NCBI GenBank assembly: GCA_023380915.1
Contig: JAMCSM010000150.1
Location: forward strand, 3,790-40,458
Reading direction: 5' to 3'
Length of the DNA: 36,669 nucleotides
Source of the DNA: Actinomycetota bacterium
GTDB taxonomy: Bacteria > Actinomycetota > Humimicrobiia > Humimicrobiales > Humimicrobiaceae
Positions 8,944-17,840 of the stretch are shown in pieces. Both the position numbers and the translations under genes were made by a program. A model generated the notes under the pieces. That model was given only the letters and a program-made list of their open reading frames with translations. It ran no database searches and was not told the DNA's origin. The first letter of the stretch is position 1. Each line of letters begins with the position of its first letter.

Positions 8944-10536
8944 TCAATTGGAAACAATTTCCTTTGACCGTGTTTTCCTTATAATAAAGAAGTTTAATAA
9001 AGTTAAAGCTGTTATTAAACCTGTGTAATAAATCAGAATAATAAATTTACTTCCAAATATATCGGTATTTATAAAGCTTACGGGAAGGGAAATAAAAAAA
9101 TCTGACATTTTTAAAATAATATCAATTAAAATTCCTGCAGGAATAATGCAAAATGAACCTGCTGGAAACCAGAAAATTGCAGATATTGAAGAAATAAAAA
9201 GATCTAGCAGTAAAATATAAAATACAGGGGAAACACAAAGATTTGCAATTATTGAAATCAATGAAAATCCTTCGAAATAATAAGAAAGAACAGGAAAAAT
9301 AAATATGTTTATTGAAACTCCTGTAATAATTGTTTTTACAAAATAATTCTCTGACAAACTTTTAATCTTTAAAAAATAATTAAGCAGTTTTTTTATTACG
9401 GGATTGATAAAAATTATTGCCCCGACAGAAGCAAATGATAAAATAAAACCCGGATTGGTTAAATAATCCGGATTTAATAAAAGTACATTAATATATGTTA
9501 GAAAAAATATATTTGACTGAATAAAATCCTTATGAAGATTTTCTGCAAAAAGCACAAGGCAAAACATTATTGAAGACCTTAACATGCTGGCTTTCTCGCC
9601 AACGATAAAATTATAAAATATCAGAAATATGATTATAAAATAAAAGATATAAAAATTTTTTTTGCCTGAAAAAAAGCTTATTTTTTTAAAAATAAAATAA
9701 ATAAAACCTGTTATTATGAAAATATGAAGTCCTGAAATAGCAAGCAGATGATAAATTCCGCTTTTCTTAAAACTTTCCGAAACTTTTTGTGGAATTTCTT
9801 CCTGATTTCCCAGTATTAATGCCGAAGCTATACTTGAGTTTGTTTTAACTAAATTATTATTATAAAGGCGATAGAGACAATCAGATATCTTGCTCTTAAG
9901 AATATAAGGATAAGATTTATATCCATTATTTTTAACAGAAATTATCCGCTCAGATTCAAAGGTATATGACTTACCGCCTTCTTTATTTGTATAAGACCGT
10001 ATCCCTATTAAACTAATAAGAATAAAATCACTTAAATGAAATTCATAATCATTTTTATTTTTAAAACATATAAAGACGTTGCCGCAGTTATTTAATTCTT
10101 CAAAATTGCCTGTTTCTTTTTGAACAATTTTTAACTGATTTATCTTAAAATTAAAATAAGTTTTATTAAATTTTTTAAAAGGAGAGCTTATTATTCTGCC
10201 GCTGGCAATTAATTCAGTCTTTTCATCTTTAAAAATACTCTTATTATTTAACATCAGGTTGCCAAACCCATTAGTTTTTAAAAAATTAAGGTTTGAAATA
10301 GTAAAACTAATTATGAAAAAAAGCGTAAATGTAAGAATTAAAAAAAATGTATTTAACTTTTTTATGTTTAAAAGATTTTTTTTACAAATAAAACTGATAA
10401 TTATAATAAGGAAGGAAATTAATATAAGAAAAATAATATGAATAAATCTGATATTGTAGTTTCTCAATACCAATAATTTAAACATAAGAATGCCGGATGT
10501 TACAGATACTGCCCAGTAAAAATAACAAAATTTCAT
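8944..10536 (-). CDS. comEC: ComEC/Rec2-type DNA uptake channel, short form without the metallo-beta-lactamase domain
   Basis: ComEC carries single-stranded DNA across the membrane in natural transformation. This 530-residue protein has the N-terminal soluble domain between early membrane segments (about residues 100-200, DUF4131 type) and the polytopic Competence domain. The hallmark HLLAISGLH is at 263-271, preceded by ALILGNQEEIP. Family members such as the Bacillus protein are longer (over 700 residues) because of a C-terminal metallo-beta-lactamase-like domain. Here the sequence ends after the last membrane helices with RKTRSKEIVSN and no such domain. The start ATG overlaps the comEA stop (ATGA, 10533-10536), showing translational coupling. 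Confidence 0.9.
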   Translation of the reverse strand: MKFCYFYWAVSVTSGILMFKLLVLRNYNIRFIHIIFLILISFLIIIISFICKKNLLNIKKLNTFFLILTFTLFFIISFTISNLNFLKTNGFGNLMLNNKSIFKDEKTELIASGRIISSPFKKFNKTYFNFKINQLKIVQKETGNFEELNNCGNVFICFKNKNDYEFHLSDFILISLIGIRSYTNKEGGKSYTFESERIISVKNNGYKSYPYILKSKISDCLYRLYNNNLVKTNSSIASALILGNQEEIPQKVSESFKKSGIYHLLAISGLHIFIITGFIYFIFKKISFFSGKKNFYIFYFIIIFLIFYNFIVGEKASMLRSSIMFCLVLFAENLHKDFIQSNIFFLTYINVLLLNPDYLTNPGFILSFASVGAIIFINPVIKKLLNYFLKIKSLSENYFVKTIITGVSINIFIFPVLSYYFEGFSLISIIANLCVSPVFYILLLDLFISSISAIFWFPAGSFCIIPAGILIDIILKMSDFFISLPVSFINTDIFGSKFIILIYYTGLITALTLLNFFIIRKTRSKEIVSN

Positions 10537-11252
10537 ACTATTATAAGATCTTTTATTGCATTAAATTTTTTATCACCGATTCCGGTTACATTTTTTAAGT
10601 CTTCCTTTCTTTTAAAAAAACCTTTACTGTTTCTATAATCTATTATTCTTTGTGCAAGTTCAGGCCCAATTCCAGGCAATAATTCCAGCTCATTTTTACC
10701 TGCAATATTTATATTTATTATCCTTGCTTGCGAGACTCGGCTTTCTGAATTTGCAAACTCATTATTTATATTTAAAGCAGAAGCCTCTTTTTTTGAAGGA
10801 ATATACACTTTCTGGCTGTCAATTAAAATTTCTGCAAGATTTATAGAATCAAGATAAGCATCTTCTTTAACGCCTCCCGCTATTTCAATTAAATCAACGA
10901 TACGTGTATTTTCGCTTAACTCATAAACTCCTGCATTATTAATTTCACCGCAAATATAAACTTTTATTTTTTTGGCTGTTGTCTCCTGTGTTTGTTTTTC
11001 CTCAAATGAACTATCAGTAAAAGTATCATCTGTATTTTTTGCAGTCTCAGGATTTTTGCTGGAATTTAAAATAGCCTTTAAGACATTTTCCTTTACCTTC
11101 ATTTCGTTATTTTGCCTTATTGTCAGTAATGACAGAATTATGATAACTATTATAATTGCCATAAAAACAGAAATATGAAACTGCCTGCTTTTTTCATACC
11201 TGAAACTTAAAAATTTAAATGCAATTTTATTTAATTTGTCACGAAGATTCAT
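10533..11252 (-). CDS. comEA: ComEA-like competence DNA receptor
   Basis: A 239-residue membrane-anchored DNA-binding protein that presents external DNA to the ComEC channel. It has an N-terminal membrane segment (residues ~27-44), a Thr/Asp/Glu-rich linker, an SLBB domain (about 96-152, VYICGEINNAGVYEL ... GGV) and a C-terminal helix-hairpin-helix pair (about 177-238: ININIAGKNELELLPGIGP, then FKRKEDLKNVTGIGDKKF). This SLBB-plus-HhH order is that of Gram-positive ComEA. The ATG at 11252 has no Shine-Dalgarno. Its own promoter lies at 11283-11310. It is first in the comEA-comEC-holA operon. Confidence 0.93.
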   Translation of the reverse strand: MNLRDKLNKIAFKFLSFRYEKSRQFHISVFMAIIIVIIILSLLTIRQNNEMKVKENVLKAILNSSKNPETAKNTDDTFTDSSFEEKQTQETTAKKIKVYICGEINNAGVYELSENTRIVDLIEIAGGVKEDAYLDSINLAEILIDSQKVYIPSKKEASALNINNEFANSESRVSQARIININIAGKNELELLPGIGPELAQRIIDYRNSKGFFKRKEDLKNVTGIGDKKFNAIKDLIIV

Positions 11253-11282
11253 ATATATATTTTTACATTAATATTTATTTGC

Positions 11283-11310
11283 ATAATAACATAAAAAAGC
11301 TTATAATCAA
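11283..11310 (-). promoter_or_regulatory. Promoter for comEA-comEC-holA
   Basis: Minus strand: TTGATT (11305-11310), 16-nt spacer, TATTAT (11283-11288). The -10 is preceded by TG to form an extended -10 (TGTTATTAT). It predicts a start near 11276 and a 24-nt leader without a Shine-Dalgarno. Confidence 0.5.
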
Positions 11311-11406
11311 ATATATATTTCTTGTATGATTTGGCTGATGGCTAATGATTATTTATACCAGGAGCAAAATTTTCAATCATCTATGTCTGTGATTTATAAA
11401 TAATTT

Positions 11407-11667
11407 ATGAAGATAAAAATAGAACCCCATACTTTACATAGATCAAAAGAGCGTGGTACTAATAAAAAGGAAATTATTGACGTCATAGAAACAGGCCGTG
11501 AGGTACCTGCTAAATATGGTTATATGGCTAGATTTAAAATATTTAATTTTAATAGTAAATGGCTCGGAAAATATTACAGGCAAAAGACGGTTAAGGTATT
11601 TTATACTATGAAGAAAAATACTATAATAACAGTAACAGTTTACGTATTTTATGGTAAATGGAAGTAA
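11407..11667 (+). CDS. DUF4258 protein, toxin-like partner of the following DUF2283 gene
   Basis: An 86-residue basic protein. The N-terminal HTLHRSKERGTNKKEIIDVI matches the DUF4258 pattern (His, Arg and an RG turn followed by a helix ending in a Gly). The C-terminal half gives the expected beta strands, ending TIITVTVYVFYGKW. DUF4258 proteins resemble the RelE/BrnT fold in size and layout and are often coded next to DUF2283, which suggests a toxin-antitoxin-like pair; activity is not established. The ATG has no Shine-Dalgarno, and TATAAA lies at 11395-11400, which would start RNA at or next to the A of the ATG. The gene's last 21 codons are duplicated at 21564-21631. Confidence 0.7.
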   Translation: MKIKIEPHTLHRSKERGTNKKEIIDVIETGREVPAKYGYMARFKIFNFNSKWLGKYYRQKTVKVFYTMKKNTIITVTVYVFYGKWK

Positions 11668-11887
11668 AAAAATGAAAATAATTTATGATAATTTAACAGA
11701 TGTTTTATATATCCGTCTGGATGAGAGAACACAAAAAGTTATGAATAAACAAATAGCAGATGATATTGTTCTGGATTTGGGTAAAGACGAAAAACTTGTT
11801 GGCATCGAAATTATTAATGCGTCAAAACATATAAAAATAAATAATCTTTTACAATTAAAAGACAATTATCAAAAAATTGCCATATAG
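11600..11887 (+). repeat. Direct repeat, left copy (DUF4258 tail plus DUF2283)
   Basis: 288 bases that match 21564-21849 in the same orientation. I count about 15 substitutions and one 2-base gap, or roughly 95% identity. The match starts inside the DUF4258 gene and stops at the DUF2283 stop codon. The two copies bracket the carbon-uptake island. Confidence 0.85.
11672..11887 (+). CDS. DUF2283 protein, copy 1
   Basis: A 71-residue protein beginning MKIIYDNLTDVLYIRL and containing VGIEIINASK, both typical of DUF2283, a small all-beta family often paired with DUF4258 and sometimes proposed as an antitoxin. The ATG at 11672 is preferred over the upstream ATG at 11651 because GGAAG lies 7 nt before it and the downstream Met matches the family N-terminus. 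It starts 4 nt after the DUF4258 stop, so the two are co-transcribed. A second copy at 21634 shares 63 of 71 residues. Confidence 0.8.
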   Translation: MKIIYDNLTDVLYIRLDERTQKVMNKQIADDIVLDLGKDEKLVGIEIINASKHIKINNLLQLKDNYQKIAI

Positions 11888-12080
11888 TTTTATAATAATG
11901 GCAGCAATTCATAAGAACCGGCTCCCCGTAAGTATATAACAGGAATATATGACGGAATTTATGATCTCTATTAAAAAATAAAAGATTTTTTGAAAAAAGA
12001 AACAGCTAGAATTAATATAGTTAAAATAAAAGGATATATTTTAATTCCAGACAGCTTCTAAGATAGGAAACAGCTTTCTA

Positions 12081-12983
12081 TTATTCTTCTATTTTAGTTT
12101 TGTAAATAATATGGTCTTGTTGATAAACCCAATAAAGACTCTCTCCATCCCAAGCTAAGTCTCTTATTCCTCCACTTTCCTTGGGTCCTTTTATATATCC
12201 ATTAGGTTCACCGTTCGTTGATATTCTCATAGCAATATTTCCTCCCTTGCTTCCAACCCAGAAATTATTTCCATCCCAGACAAGTCCCATATCAAGCGAA
12301 GGTGTTATTCCCTGTAAGGTAATTAAATCACCAGTTTCATTCCCATTTCTATCAAGTCCATATATGGTTTTATTAACCCAATGAAGAACCCTTAAATTCT
12401 GTCCATCCCAAGTGATACCTACGGGAATCAATTGCCCTATAGATGTGATACTAAATTTTTTTAATAATTCACCGTCAGTGCTATAACTGTAAATTTTTCC
12501 TTCATTCCAATTATTTGCCCAAATAACTTCATTATCCCATGTTAAATTTGTATAACCACTATTATGTATGTCATCTCTGCTTTCACACTCAACTTGAAAA
12601 GCGGAAATAACTTTTCCACCATCATCAAGTTTTGCTATCTGCCAGAATATTGGACTACTTTGATAAGTTATTACCCAGAAATTACTACCATCCCAGGTAA
12701 GGCCATCAATTTTTATATCTTCATTGGTGAGAACTTCTTCCCAATTTGATGTTAACTCTAAATTAGCATTTTCTGATAAAGTTTTATCTTTATCTTCTGT
12801 TTCTTCCATACTAATTTCCTTTTCAGTAATAGCTTCAGTTTTTTGAGAATCCGACTTGCTTTCCTCTAAAGCAGTTTTTGTAACTGTCTCTGTTATTTCT
12901 TTATTTTGTACCCTGCAGGATAATATGGAAAGTGAAAATATAATAATTATTATTATGCTTAATACTAAAAGTTTCTTTTTCAT
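12081..12983 (-). CDS. WDG-repeat lipoprotein, beta-propeller-like
   Basis: A 300-residue predicted lipoprotein: signal peptide to residue 22, lipobox ILSC with Cys23, then a Ser/Thr/Glu-rich linker to about residue 85. The rest consists of five spaced motifs: LTWDGSNFWVI, LTWDNEVIWANN, ITWDGQNLRVL, LVWDGNNFWVG and LAWDGESLYWVY. Each is followed by a strand-forming stretch, as in beta-propeller blades that bind sugars, polymers or other proteins outside the cell. The start has AGGGGAT upstream. It lies 67 nt after the second permease gene on the same strand, so it is probably the last gene of the uptake cluster, perhaps as an accessory glycan-binding protein. The precise family and ligand are unknown. 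Confidence 0.75.
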   Translation of the reverse strand: MKKKLLVLSIIIIIIFSLSILSCRVQNKEITETVTKTALEESKSDSQKTEAITEKEISMEETEDKDKTLSENANLELTSNWEEVLTNEDIKIDGLTWDGSNFWVITYQSSPIFWQIAKLDDGGKVISAFQVECESRDDIHNSGYTNLTWDNEVIWANNWNEGKIYSYSTDGELLKKFSITSIGQLIPVGITWDGQNLRVLHWVNKTIYGLDRNGNETGDLITLQGITPSLDMGLVWDGNNFWVGSKGGNIAMRISTNGEPNGYIKGPKESGGIRDLAWDGESLYWVYQQDHIIYKTKIEE

Positions 12984-13050
12984 TTTATCCCCTATCTTAA
13001 TAAAGTTAATAAAACATATATTTTATAAAACATCGCAATACTAAATATCT

Positions 13051-13887
13051 TTATATTTTCATTCCTGTAAGTGTTACACCCTTTATCATCTGTCTCTGAG
13101 CTAAAGCAAACACTATCATTACAGGTAAAACTGATAGTGTCGCCCCTGTGACAACCATATCAAATCTTTTGCCAAACTGGGAAGCAAGAGCAACAATCCC
13201 TAAAGGAAGAGTGCGCATATTCTCATTTGAAATTATCATCATAGGCCACCATAATTGATTCCAACTAAATAGAAAGTTGAAAATCCCAACTGCTCCCATT
13301 GCTGCACTAGTAAGAGGAGCAATTATTTTATAATATATCTTGATTTCACTGGCACCATCTATTCTAGCAGCTTCTATTAACTCAATAGGAATTCCTTCTG
13401 TAAACTGGCGCATTAAAAAAATGCCAAAAGGGCTTATCGTGAACGGAAGTATTAAACCAATATAAGAGTTTGAAAGTCCAATCTTTGAAATAAATAAATA
13501 TAGAGGCAAAATAATTGAAGCAAGCGGGATCATCATTCCAGATATACACAAAATAAAAATTATATTTTTTCCTTTGAAATTATATTTTGCAAATACATAT
13601 CCAGCAAGAGAGCTTGTAAATACAGTTAAAATAGAAATAGCTGCTGATACTACTAAACTATTTAAGAATAATCTACCAAAATTTAATTGCTTAAAAATTG
13701 TCAAATAATTGTTAAAAGTAAAATCTTTAGGAAGAAAAGTTGGAGGTATTTGCACAATCTCTATCCCTGGCTTGAAAGAAGACATAATCATCCATAAAAA
13801 AGGAATTGAAAAAACTAAACATATTATAATCATGACAAGATTATTTACTGATCCTAAGAATATTTTTTTACGGACAGCAGATTTCAT
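13051..13887 (-). CDS. Carbohydrate-type ABC transporter permease (MalG/UgpE type)
   Basis: A 278-residue inner-membrane permease with six hydrophobic segments. The EAA loop that contacts the ATPase is visible as EAARIDGASEIKIYYKI, followed by the family LFSWNQLWWPMM segment. The N-terminal FSIPFLWMIMSSFKP is typical of MalG-type subunits, which close CUT1 sugar operons. The ATG at 13887 has GAGGTG about 10 nt upstream and lies 25 nt after the first permease gene. Substrate specificity cannot be read from this protein. No ATPase gene is present in the cluster, so a shared MsmX/UgpC-type ATPase coded elsewhere is expected. Confidence 0.92.
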   Translation of the reverse strand: MKSAVRKKIFLGSVNNLVMIIICLVFSIPFLWMIMSSFKPGIEIVQIPPTFLPKDFTFNNYLTIFKQLNFGRLFLNSLVVSAAISILTVFTSSLAGYVFAKYNFKGKNIIFILCISGMMIPLASIILPLYLFISKIGLSNSYIGLILPFTISPFGIFLMRQFTEGIPIELIEAARIDGASEIKIYYKIIAPLTSAAMGAVGIFNFLFSWNQLWWPMMIISNENMRTLPLGIVALASQFGKRFDMVVTGATLSVLPVMIVFALAQRQMIKGVTLTGMKI

Positions 13888-13912
13888 TAGCTGTAAACAC
13901 CTCTTCCCTTTT

Positions 13913-14812
13913 TTAGTACTCCCACTTTGGCTTTAATATTTTAAATTGAATAATTGTTACTATTAATATAATAATAAACATGATAAAGCCCACAGCAGAG
14001 CCTTTATCAATCTGCATACGCAATAACCCTTCATTATAAACAAGAAGACCCAAGACATAACTTGAAAATCCAGGTCCACCTGAAGTTGCGCCTGTTCCTC
14101 CTCCAGAAGATGTCATTACAAAAATAAAATCGAATACCTGAAAAGCATTGATCATAGTATAAACCGCTATGAATAGAATGGTATGTCCAAGCAATGGAAG
14201 AGTAATCCGGAATAAAATTTGAAAAGGTTTGGCGCCGTCTATTCTAGCAGCTTCCACAAACACTCCGGGCATGTTCATTAGCCCTGTAAAAAAAATTAAT
14301 GTAGAAAACCCCAGAGTTTGCCAAATGTCTGCAGCAACTACACAAAATAAAGCTTGTTTCGCATCTGCTAAAAAATTTTGTGTTGGTAAACCAATCATTC
14401 CAAGAATCGTATTAAATAAACCGAATGTCGGCTGGTACAAATACAAAAATAAAATCCCTATAGCTGAAGCAGAACATAGCACAGGTAAAAAAATTAAATA
14501 AATATATAATCGCTGCATTCTTTTAACTTGATCAAGCAGCAAAGCTATAATTACACCAATAACAACTACAAACCCTGTTTTTAAAGCAACATAAATTATT
14601 GTATTTGAAAGAGCTTTTATAAAACGTGGGTCTGTACTAAAAAGTTTGATATAATTAGATAAACCTACAAATATGCTCCCAAATGGATTTTCAGGTATCC
14701 ATAAATGTAAGGAAGCCCATATTGAATAAAATAGCGGGTACCATATAAATAAACCGTAAAATATTAATATAGGTATAAGAACTGATAACAGAAAACCTCT
14801 ATGCTTCTTCAT
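13913..14812 (-). CDS. Carbohydrate-type ABC transporter permease (MalF/UgpA type)
   Basis: A 299-residue membrane permease with six predicted helices and the EAA loop EAARIDGAKPFQILFRI. An N-terminal segment FYGLFIWYPLFYSIWASL is typical of UgpA/LacF-type subunits of CUT1 importers. It pairs with the downstream permease to form the heterodimeric channel for the solute bound by the lipoprotein coded just upstream (14882-16339). A Gly/Thr/Ser-rich loop (TSSGGGTGATSGGPGF) lies near the end of the fifth helix region. Confidence 0.92.
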   Translation of the reverse strand: MKKHRGFLLSVLIPILIFYGLFIWYPLFYSIWASLHLWIPENPFGSIFVGLSNYIKLFSTDPRFIKALSNTIIYVALKTGFVVVIGVIIALLLDQVKRMQRLYIYLIFLPVLCSASAIGILFLYLYQPTFGLFNTILGMIGLPTQNFLADAKQALFCVVAADIWQTLGFSTLIFFTGLMNMPGVFVEAARIDGAKPFQILFRITLPLLGHTILFIAVYTMINAFQVFDFIFVMTSSGGGTGATSGGPGFSSYVLGLLVYNEGLLRMQIDKGSAVGFIMFIIILIVTIIQFKILKPKWEY

Positions 14813-14881
14813 TTAATAACCTCTTCTTCAAAAAAGAATATTGGAGGGATTTTAATCCCTCCAAATAAATTTTTATGGGAA

Positions 14882-16339
14882 CTAGAACCCAAATTCTTCA
14901 CCAAATCCTTCGTATTTTATTATTGTATCTTCAGCATTCGGATACTTTGCTCTAGTTCTTGTATTCTGATCATTAAGCTCTGTTTCCATTTTTGCTAACC
15001 CATCGTCAACAGAAATTTGATCATGTATTATTGCATCTATATTAGGCCACAGAATATCATATAGCATTACATCAGCATCAATAAAAGGACCCCAGAACCT
15101 ATACTGTCCAGCTTTTATTGATTCAATTACTGGAGCTAAATATGCACCTTTTCCATTTACATAATAATCATTCTTAAATACAAGACTTTTTAAAGGAGAA
15201 AGTCCAGGATTAGCATCTAGGAACAGTAGCTGTCCTTCTTCAGAGGCAAGATATTTTAGGAATAAAAATGCTGCATCTTTCTTAATACCCTCAACGTATT
15301 TTGGCATAACTGCATTCCATGTATCTGTATGACTCATAACTGGCAATTTTCCCTCTACAAATGCTGGTTTACCAATAAAACCAAAATTAAGATCTGGATA
15401 AGCAGTTTTGGCAAAAGGCAAGAATTCCGGCCACATAAAAGCCATTGACGTTAATCCTTGGGTAAGAGCACTCATAGAGTCAGGAAGTTCCACACTATCT
15501 ACTTTATAAGTATCGAATAAGTCATGGAAGAAGTTCATTACTTTTTTAGTTTCAGGAGTCTGTAGAGTAAATTTCTGGGTTTCATTGTCCCAAAACTTCC
15601 CGCCTGCATCTACAATGTAGCTATAAAAAAACATTGGGTCATTTGATTCTTGAAAGCTTAGGCCACCATGAACTAATTTACCATCTGCATCATACTTGGA
15701 AAGCTTCTTAGCATAGTCCATAAGCTGATTAATGCTGTCAAATTTTTTGGGTAATTCTAACCCTGCTGCTTTAATATCATCTACATTTACAATAAATCCA
15801 GAATCTCCAGGAGGATCTGGGATTCCAATTGCCCAAATTTGTTCATCAATATGACATTGAATATAGTTTTCAGGAAGCATTTCTTTTTTCACAAACTCTG
15901 TTGTTACAACTCCTGGAGAAAGTGGCTGGAGATTACCTGGAATGACCCATTCAGTTATTGTTGTTCCTGGAGTTGTAAATATATCAGCTCCCTTTCCTGA
16001 AACCAAAGAAGAACGCATCTTAGCAGTAAGTTCAGCCTGTCCTGGCTGGGGTTCCAAAACTACAGTGATGTTTGGATATTTTTTCTGGAAACCTGATATT
16101 ACATTATTATAGCCATTTACATGTGGATCAAACGCCATACACCATAGTGTAATTGAAACTTTCTCTGTAACCTTAATCTCTTCAGCCGCTGCAGTTGTTG
16201 CTGTTGTCTCTGCTGCTACAGTTGTTTCAGCTGCTGCAGTTGTCTCTGTGGTTTTTGCTTTACAACCGATCAGTGAAAAAGTAGCAATCATGGAAATCAT
16301 AATCCCCATAATAAAACAATATAATAATAACTTTTTCAT
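14882..16339 (-). CDS. Extracellular solute-binding lipoprotein of a sugar-type ABC importer
   Basis: A 485-residue family 1 (MalE/UgpB-like) binding protein. The signal peptide ends at the lipobox SLIGC, with Cys26 as anchor, followed by a low-complexity Thr/Ala/Glu linker (about residues 30-54) that holds the domain off the membrane. The mature part opens with VSITLWCMAFDPHVNGYNNV and contains FQKKYPNITVVLEPQPG and SGKGADIFTTPG, typical first strands and ligand-cleft segments of this family. A start at 16339 is supported by AAAGGA upstream. A 268-nt leader separates it from the UroD-like gene 16608-17783, so it may have its own promoter or leader control. Confidence 0.93.
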   Translation of the reverse strand: MKKLLLYCFIMGIMISMIATFSLIGCKAKTTETTAAAETTVAAETTATTAAAEEIKVTEKVSITLWCMAFDPHVNGYNNVISGFQKKYPNITVVLEPQPGQAELTAKMRSSLVSGKGADIFTTPGTTITEWVIPGNLQPLSPGVVTTEFVKKEMLPENYIQCHIDEQIWAIGIPDPPGDSGFIVNVDDIKAAGLELPKKFDSINQLMDYAKKLSKYDADGKLVHGGLSFQESNDPMFFYSYIVDAGGKFWDNETQKFTLQTPETKKVMNFFHDLFDTYKVDSVELPDSMSALTQGLTSMAFMWPEFLPFAKTAYPDLNFGFIGKPAFVEGKLPVMSHTDTWNAVMPKYVEGIKKDAAFLFLKYLASEEGQLLFLDANPGLSPLKSLVFKNDYYVNGKGAYLAPVIESIKAGQYRFWGPFIDADVMLYDILWPNIDAIIHDQISVDDGLAKMETELNDQNTRTRAKYPNAEDTIIKYEGFGEEFGF

Positions 16340-16390
16340 ATTTAATCCTTTCTCTTTTAAATCTAAGTCGTTTGATATAGAATCTTTTCT

Positions 16391-16543
16391 GAGATTTATT
16401 TTAGGTATGGGGTAATCTTCTCTAAAAACTCTAACCTGATAAATCTCACTTTTTATTTTATCACCTTACATCACCTCCTATTGCCCCTACTATGGTTCTC
16501 AATTATGTTTCATTAAATTATATATTCTTTTATCACCTCCTAT
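16391..16543 (-). promoter_or_regulatory. Leader of the solute-binding protein gene: hairpin and two duplicated ribosome-binding-like sites
   Basis: Within the 268-nt gap before 16339, the minus strand carries ATAGGAGGTGAT twice (16532-16543 and 16470-16481), each a near-perfect complement of the 16S 3' end. An 8-bp inverted repeat GAGATTTA/TAAATCTC (16391-16398, 16440-16447) encloses about 41 nt. A 16-codon GTG-started ORF begins inside the left arm, with AGGTGAT about 10 nt before it. No long frame uses these sites. A translated leader peptide or leader hairpin that adjusts binding-protein levels is possible. Confidence 0.35.
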
Positions 16544-16607
16544 CTTTTAATTACCCTCAATTACAGCTTATAATTATTATTTCCTGCTGATTGAATATTG
16601 ATAATTA

Positions 16608-17783
16608 TTAAAACCTTCCAAATTTTTCAGCTGCTTCTGTAACAGCATTTATATTGTCGAGGGGTGTTCCAGGAGCAATATTGTGTCCATCCATAATTAT
16701 ATATCCTGGTGTATTCTTTAAAATCTCAATAGTCTCATGAACATCTTCCATAACTTCTTCTGGTTGATTATCGTGCAATTTAACTGTATTTATCCCTCCA
16801 AGTAATATAACTTTACCACCCATTATTTTTTTTATTAGATTTTTATCAGTTAAATAACTAAAACCCATATATCTATCTATGCCAATGTCTTCTATCCAAT
16901 ATTTCAATAGATGATCAGCCTTTCCACAGTTGTGACCCTGTACCATCAAACCCTGTTCATGAATATAATCTGAAAGTTTTTTAAGTGGAGCTAACATAAA
17001 TTCTTCAACTTGTTTTGGTGACATCTGGGCTATTCCATCATCTCCAATATGAATAATCCTTTCATTAAAATCACTGCAAAATGCTAATTTACCATCATTT
17101 AACTTCCTAACAGCATCTAACCAGTCGATAGACTTTCCCACGATTATATCTAATAATTCCTTTACCCAATCAGGTCTATCATAAAAATCCATAGATAATA
17201 CCTCAACACTTCGGAGATCCCCAGCTAATGTAGCTGGACCAATAATTCCTCCACCGCCCATATAAACACAATCCACTGCTGATAATACTTTCCCATCAGA
17301 AAAACAAATTTCATAATCTTCTGCTATTTTTTTCATTTCAGCAAAAAATGAAATCATTTTCCCATGAATTCCATTATTCACATAATCTACATCTCGGAGT
17401 TGATCAAGGTCATCATTCTTTTGAAGTAAATGCGGCCTTTCTATCCAAGGAGAGTCATTTTTAGAAAAAACAATATCAGCCCCAAATGCATTTGCATCTT
17501 CTACCCACATAAAATCTGGATAAAGAACAATCTTATGAAAATCAGATTTTACATTTTCCATTATCCACTTCTGTCCTAATAGCTGTGCCTCTAACATTGT
17601 TTTAGGATCATTTAAATATTCATCAAATCTATTACCGTATCCAATAATAGGAAGCCAGTATCTGGCGCCAATATAATGTAAAATAGGTATACGGTCTGCT
17701 TTCTTAAAATTTATTGTCTTATCCCATCTGTTTTTCCTCTTAAGAATTTCTTCATAAGACAAATTTACATTTACTTTATTCAT
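16608..17783 (-). CDS. Uroporphyrinogen decarboxylase-family protein B (MtaA/UroD-like methyltransferase fold)
   Basis: A 391-residue TIM-barrel protein of the UroD/cobamide-methyltransferase superfamily. Seen in the sequence: GHNCGK with His284 and Cys286 as an HxC metal pair, LLGGINT (328-333) and the C-terminal DGHNIAPGTPLDNINAVTEA. In MtaA/MtbA-type enzymes a Cys normally stands where His367 is found here (GHN), so the third ligand would be His. True HemE has no zinc, and the N-terminus FKKADRIPILHYIG lacks the HemE substrate-arginine signature, so haem synthesis is unlikely. It lies between the LacI gene and the importer genes. Likely role: demethylation or other processing of the imported compound; substrate unknown. 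Confidence 0.8.
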   Translation of the reverse strand: MNKVNVNLSYEEILKRKNRWDKTINFKKADRIPILHYIGARYWLPIIGYGNRFDEYLNDPKTMLEAQLLGQKWIMENVKSDFHKIVLYPDFMWVEDANAFGADIVFSKNDSPWIERPHLLQKNDDLDQLRDVDYVNNGIHGKMISFFAEMKKIAEDYEICFSDGKVLSAVDCVYMGGGGIIGPATLAGDLRSVEVLSMDFYDRPDWVKELLDIIVGKSIDWLDAVRKLNDGKLAFCSDFNERIIHIGDDGIAQMSPKQVEEFMLAPLKKLSDYIHEQGLMVQGHNCGKADHLLKYWIEDIGIDRYMGFSYLTDKNLIKKIMGGKVILLGGINTVKLHDNQPEEVMEDVHETIEILKNTPGYIIMDGHNIAPGTPLDNINAVTEAAEKFGRF

Positions 17784-17840
17784 ATTTATAACTCCACTTA
17801 AATAATAAATATCTTTTATAAAACCTTCAAAAATCTCACT

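Noticed and set aside
11949..12061. 37-codon frameshifted ORF after DUF2283 copy 1 (MTEFMISIKK, then KDFLKKETARINIVKIKGY)
   Set aside because: It needs one added base in an A run and has no ribosome site or recognisable family; too short to support even as a pseudogene.
12081..16339. A dedicated ATPase for the importer
   Set aside because: No Walker A/ABC signature protein is coded anywhere in the island; a shared ATPase elsewhere is assumed.
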